A stretch of DNA of 64,000 nt, from contig NZ_QJVJ01000010.1 of assembly GCF_003217775.1 (NCBI RefSeq), positions 248,001 through 312,000 of the forward strand. The letters run 5' to 3'. Each line of letters begins with the position of its first letter. The stretch's first letter is position 1. The position numbers were made by a program, and so were the translations under genes. The DNA comes from Paenibacillus flagellatus. Its GTDB lineage: Bacteria > Bacillota > Bacilli > Paenibacillales > NBRC-103111. The notes under the pieces are model-generated. The model did no database searches and was not told where the DNA came from. It worked only from the letters and a program-made list of their open reading frames with translations. Shown in pieces: positions 61,144-64,000 of this stretch.

Positions 61144-62178
61144 ATGTTCGGTAGCTTCTCGAAAGATTTGGGTATCGATTTGGGCACGGCGAATACGCTC
61201 GTGTATGTCAAAGGAAAAGGAATTGTGGTCAGAGAGCCATCCGTGGTCGCTCTGCGTACCGATACAAAAACGATCGAAGCGGTAGGCGAAGCCGCGAAGA
61301 AGATGATCGGCCGCACGCCGGGCAACATCCGTGCGGTCCGTCCGATGAAGGACGGCGTCATCGCCGACTTCGAGACGACGTCGACGATGATCAACTACTT
61401 TTTGCGCCAGGCGCAAAAGCAGCGCGTCTTGTTCCCGCGCCGTCCGAACGTGATGGTATGCGTGCCTTCCGGCATTACGGCCGTGGAGAAGCGGGCGGTC
61501 GAGGACGCGACGAAGCAGGCGGGCGCCCGCGAGGCGTACACGATCGAGGAGCCGTTCGCGGCGGCGATCGGCGCGGATTTGCCGGTGTGGGAGCCGACGG
61601 GCAGCATGGTCGTCGATATCGGCGGCGGCACGACGGAGATCGCCGTCATCTCGCTCGGCGGCATCGTCACGTTCAAGTCGATCCGGGTCGCCGGCGACGA
61701 GATGGACGAGGCGATTACGCAATATATTAAGAAGATGTACAACCTGATGATCGGCGAGCGGACCTCCGAGCAGCTGAAGATGGAGATCGGTTCGGCGCTC
61801 ATGATGGAGAAGCCGGAAACGATCGAGATTCGCGGCCGCGACCTCGTCACCGGTTTGCCGAAGACGATGGCCGTCACGTCCGACGAAATTACGGAGGCGC
61901 TGGCCGACACGGTCAACAATATCGTCGACGGCGTCAAGGCGACGCTCGAGAAGTGTCCGCCGGAGCTGTCCGCGGACATTATGGACCGCGGCATCGTCCT
62001 GACCGGCGGCGGCGCGCTGCTGCGCAATTTGGACAAGCTGCTCGCCCGCGAAACCGGCATGCCGGTGCTCGTCGCGGAAAATCCGCTCGACTGCGTAGCG
62101 ATCGGAACCGGCCGTGCGCTCGAAAACATTCATCTGTTCCGGACGAGACCGGGATCTACCGCCAAATCCAGACGCTAA
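61144..62178 (+). CDS. mreB: Rod-shape-determining protein MreB
   Basis: Bacterial actin that directs lateral wall synthesis. 344 aa. Phosphate-1 loop [18 protein letters not shown] at the start, [20 protein letters not shown], phosphate-2 loop [20 protein letters not shown] and adenosine motif [18 protein letters not shown] are all present. AAAGGAG is 12 bases before the ATG. First gene of mreBCD. Confidence 0.98.
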   Translation: MFGSFSKDLGIDLGTANTLVYVKGKGIVVREPSVVALRTDTKTIEAVGEAAKKMIGRTPGNIRAVRPMKDGVIADFETTSTMINYFLRQAQKQRVLFPRRPNVMVCVPSGITAVEKRAVEDATKQAGAREAYTIEEPFAAAIGADLPVWEPTGSMVVDIGGGTTEIAVISLGGIVTFKSIRVAGDEMDEAITQYIKKMYNLMIGERTSEQLKMEIGSALMMEKPETIEIRGRDLVTGLPKTMAVTSDEITEALADTVNNIVDGVKATLEKCPPELSADIMDRGIVLTGGGALLRNLDKLLARETGMPVLVAENPLDCVAIGTGRALENIHLFRTRPGSTAKSRR

Positions 62179-62265
62179 TCGTTACGACAGCGCCGGAAGC
62201 GTCGCGCCGACGGGAGAGCGGCGCGCGAGTCGAGCTTCCGTACAGACCGTTGGAAGGTGTTCGCT

Positions 62266-63120
62266 TTGTTTAAATGGATGGGGAATAAAAGGCTCCTCGT
62301 GCTCATGTCCGGCGTCATCGTGTTCGTCGCCCTGATGGGCTTCACGTTCGGCGGCAGGGGAACGATGTCGTGGCCGGAAGGTTTTTTGAAAGATACCGTC
62401 ACTTGGGTTCAAGGATGGCTGAACAAGCCCGCTCGCTCCGTAGCGGGCTTCTTTGAAGATGTGCGCCGGCTGTCCGTCCTGTACGAGGAGAACCGCCAGC
62501 TGAAGCTGACGCTGACGCAATATGCGAAGGATACGGCCAGGCTCAACGACCTGGAGGCGCAAAACAAGCGGCTGAAGGAGGCGCTCGGCTTCACCGAACG
62601 CCAGCAGCAGTCCAACCAGTACAAATACCGGATCGCCGAAGTGTACGCGTCGAGCCCGGACCCGTTCAACAATACGATCGTCATCAATTTGGGCGAGAAG
62701 GACGGCATTCAGGCGAATATGGCGGTCATGTCCGTGGAAGGGCTGATCGGGCGGGTCGTGAAGGTGTCCCCGTTCTATTCGAACGTCCAGCTGCTGACCG
62801 AGCTCGACTCGAGCGCGGCCAAGGCGATCGCCGTGACGGTGAAGGGGCGGGAGAACGAGTCGTTCGGCATTTTGGAAGGCTACGACCGGGAAACCGGGAT
62901 GCTCATCATGAACAAAATTCCGAAGGCGGACCAGCTGACGAAAGGCGACATCGTCGTGACGTCCGGCGTCGGGCAGCTGTTCCCGCGCGGCATCGAGATC
63001 GGCGAGGTCGTCTCCCGCGACGAGGGCGATTTCGGCATAACCCATACGGCGCTCGTGAAACCGTTCGCTTCGTTCAATCATTTGCGCGAAGTGTTCGTCA
63101 TCGAAGTGCCGGGGCTGTGA
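62266..63120 (+). CDS. mreC: Rod-shape-determining protein MreC
   Basis: 284 aa bitopic membrane protein of the elongasome. Short cytoplasmic start (FKWMGNKR), membrane span (LLVLMSGVIVFVALMGFTFG), a coiled coil about residues 68-110 (LYEENRQLKLTLTQYAKDTA) and the extracytoplasmic beta domain (VYASSPDPFNNTIVINLGEK, ITHTALVKPFASFNHLREVF). TTG at 62266 is chosen because GGAAGGTG lies 7 bases upstream; GTG at 62257 is inside that site. Confidence 0.95.
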   Translation: MFKWMGNKRLLVLMSGVIVFVALMGFTFGGRGTMSWPEGFLKDTVTWVQGWLNKPARSVAGFFEDVRRLSVLYEENRQLKLTLTQYAKDTARLNDLEAQNKRLKEALGFTERQQQSNQYKYRIAEVYASSPDPFNNTIVINLGEKDGIQANMAVMSVEGLIGRVVKVSPFYSNVQLLTELDSSAAKAIAVTVKGRENESFGILEGYDRETGMLIMNKIPKADQLTKGDIVVTSGVGQLFPRGIEIGEVVSRDEGDFGITHTALVKPFASFNHLREVFVIEVPGL

Positions 63121-63128
63121 GGTGAGTC

Positions 63129-63659
63129 GTGCGCCGCTACGGGATAACGATCGTATTGTTCGTCTTGTTTTTGCTGGAAGGAACGATCCTCGAATGGATC
63201 ATTCCGCCGGTGTGGCAATCGACCGTCCTGGTCGTGCCGCATGTCGTCTTCGTCGGCGTCCTGCTCGTCGGCCTGTTCAAAAACCGGTACCAAGCGCTCG
63301 GCTACGGCCTGGCGTTCGGGATGCTGCAGGACTTCATCTATTACGGGCACGCGCTCGGCGTCCACTCGTTCAGCATGGGGCTCGTCGGCTACGTGGCGGG
63401 GCTTGCCTTCCGCGCCGCTTCCCGCGGCGTCGTCATCAGCCTGATCGCCGCCGCGCTCGGATCGTTCGCCTACGACTCGCTCGTGTACGGCATTTACCGG
63501 TTTTTTCTAGGCGTCGTCCGGCTCGACTACCAATGGACGTTTTTGCACCAAATACTGCCAAGCATGCTGTTCAACGCGCTGATCGCGCTTCTTCTGTATA
63601 TGCCCGCGCGCAAATGGTTCGAGGACGACGAGGCGAGCCGGGAGCCGGAAGAAAAATGA
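63129..63659 (+). CDS. mreD: Rod-shape-determining protein MreD
   Basis: 176 aa polytopic membrane protein (five spans) that works with MreB and MreC. GITIVLFVLFLLEGTILEWI and YRFFLGVVRLDYQWTFLHQI fit the family. GTG start after GAGGTGAG, eight bases behind mreC. The C-terminal tail is acidic. Confidence 0.93.
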   Translation: MRRYGITIVLFVLFLLEGTILEWIIPPVWQSTVLVVPHVVFVGVLLVGLFKNRYQALGYGLAFGMLQDFIYYGHALGVHSFSMGLVGYVAGLAFRAASRGVVISLIAAALGSFAYDSLVYGIYRFFLGVVRLDYQWTFLHQILPSMLFNALIALLLYMPARKWFEDDEASREPEEK

Positions 63660-63722
63660 CAACGGGGCTTTACGCGGGAGACGGATCGGCTCGAAGCGAA
63701 ATGCCGGGTGGGGGTGAGGCGG

Positions 63723-64000
63723 ATGTCGGCGCCGGAAACGAAGCATCGCGTTACGATTAAAGGAGTCAAGGAAGGCCTCGTCTTCGTGATCGACGATTCG
63801 TGCCCGTTCGAGGAAGCGATACAGGAGCTGACGCACAAGCTCGACAAAACGCACAGCACGATATTGACCGGTCCGGCCGTTCACGTACAGGTCAGGCTGG
63901 GGAAGCGAACGGCGACCGAAAGCGAGAAGGAAACGATCAAGGACATTATCGGCCGGAAAAGCAATTTGCTCGTGCAGAGCATCGAATCGGACGAGCCCGG
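63723..64000 (+). CDS. minC: Septum site-determining protein MinC (3' end beyond window)
   Basis: Start of the cell-division inhibitor MinC. ATG after GGGGGTGAGGCGG, 63 bases behind mreD; 92 codons are in the window. MSAPETKHRVTIKGVKEGLV, FEEAIQELTHKLDKT and the later GRKSNLLVQSIESDE fit the N-terminal FtsZ-interacting domain and the linker region. Position after mreD agrees with the mreBCD-minCD order in B. subtilis. Confidence 0.88.
   Translation, partial: MSAPETKHRVTIKGVKEGLVFVIDDSCPFEEAIQELTHKLDKTHSTILTGPAVHVQVRLGKRTATESEKETIKDIIGRKSNLLVQSIESDEP

Overview
The window is a GC-rich, low-repeat Firmicute chromosome segment, most probably from Paenibacillus or a close relative (Paenibacillaceae). 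The evidence is the endospore genes (spoVID, spoIIB and gerA-type genes), an SLH-domain cell-wall amidase, a T-box ahead of valS, the YesM/YesN-LplABC style transporter clusters, and a core gene order that follows the Bacillus subtilis order hemA-hemX-hemC-hemD-hemB-hemL-spoVID-valS-folC-spoIIB-maf-radC-mreBCD-minC. This assignment rests on gene content and remembered gene order, not on a database search.

Layout. 1-3.4 kb: the end of engB, a conserved hypothetical gene, a zinc-ribbon protein, speD behind a structured leader, and a small membrane-anchored protein. 3.5-14.9 kb: a large tetrapyrrole cluster (hemA, hemX, precorrin-2 dehydrogenase, hemC, a cobA-hemD fusion, hemB, hemE, hemH, hemL) that makes both heme and siroheme. 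It is interrupted by a reverse-strand 53-codon gene and by a reverse-strand Crp/Fnr regulator. 14.9-29.7 kb: a secreted phosphodiester glycosidase with a very long Gly/Thr tail, several very small membrane-protein genes, spoVID, T-box-valS, folC, murC, spoIIB, an amidase with SLH domains, a DUF4321-type protein and maf.

29.7-60.2 kb is a block of about 30 kb lying between maf and radC, which are neighbours in B. subtilis. It holds mgtC, an LplBC-type ABC importer with a YesN/YesM two-component pair, a Cache-GGDEF protein, a gerA-gerB-gerC operon whose gerC is broken by a one-base frameshift, and a LacI-controlled sugar locus. The sugar locus carries an importer, two esterases, a PfkB kinase and a sucrose-phosphorylase-family enzyme. 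A second two-component pair, another importer and a NIF3-like protein follow. From about 37.7 to 60.2 kb the base composition looks less GC-rich than the flanks. 60.3-64 kb: radC, mreB, mreC, mreD and the start of minC, back in the core order.

How the parts fit. The heme block converts glutamyl-tRNA to heme precursors and branches to siroheme. The sugar locus looks like one pathway: import, de-esterification, phosphorolysis and phosphorylation. A near-perfect AACCGGTT palindrome occurs twice at the first importer promoter and once at the esterase promoter, and is the likely operator of the LacI protein encoded between them. Sporulation genes carry recognisable mother-cell (sigma-E-like) promoter sequences. 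No insertion sequence, tRNA, rRNA or CRISPR array was seen.
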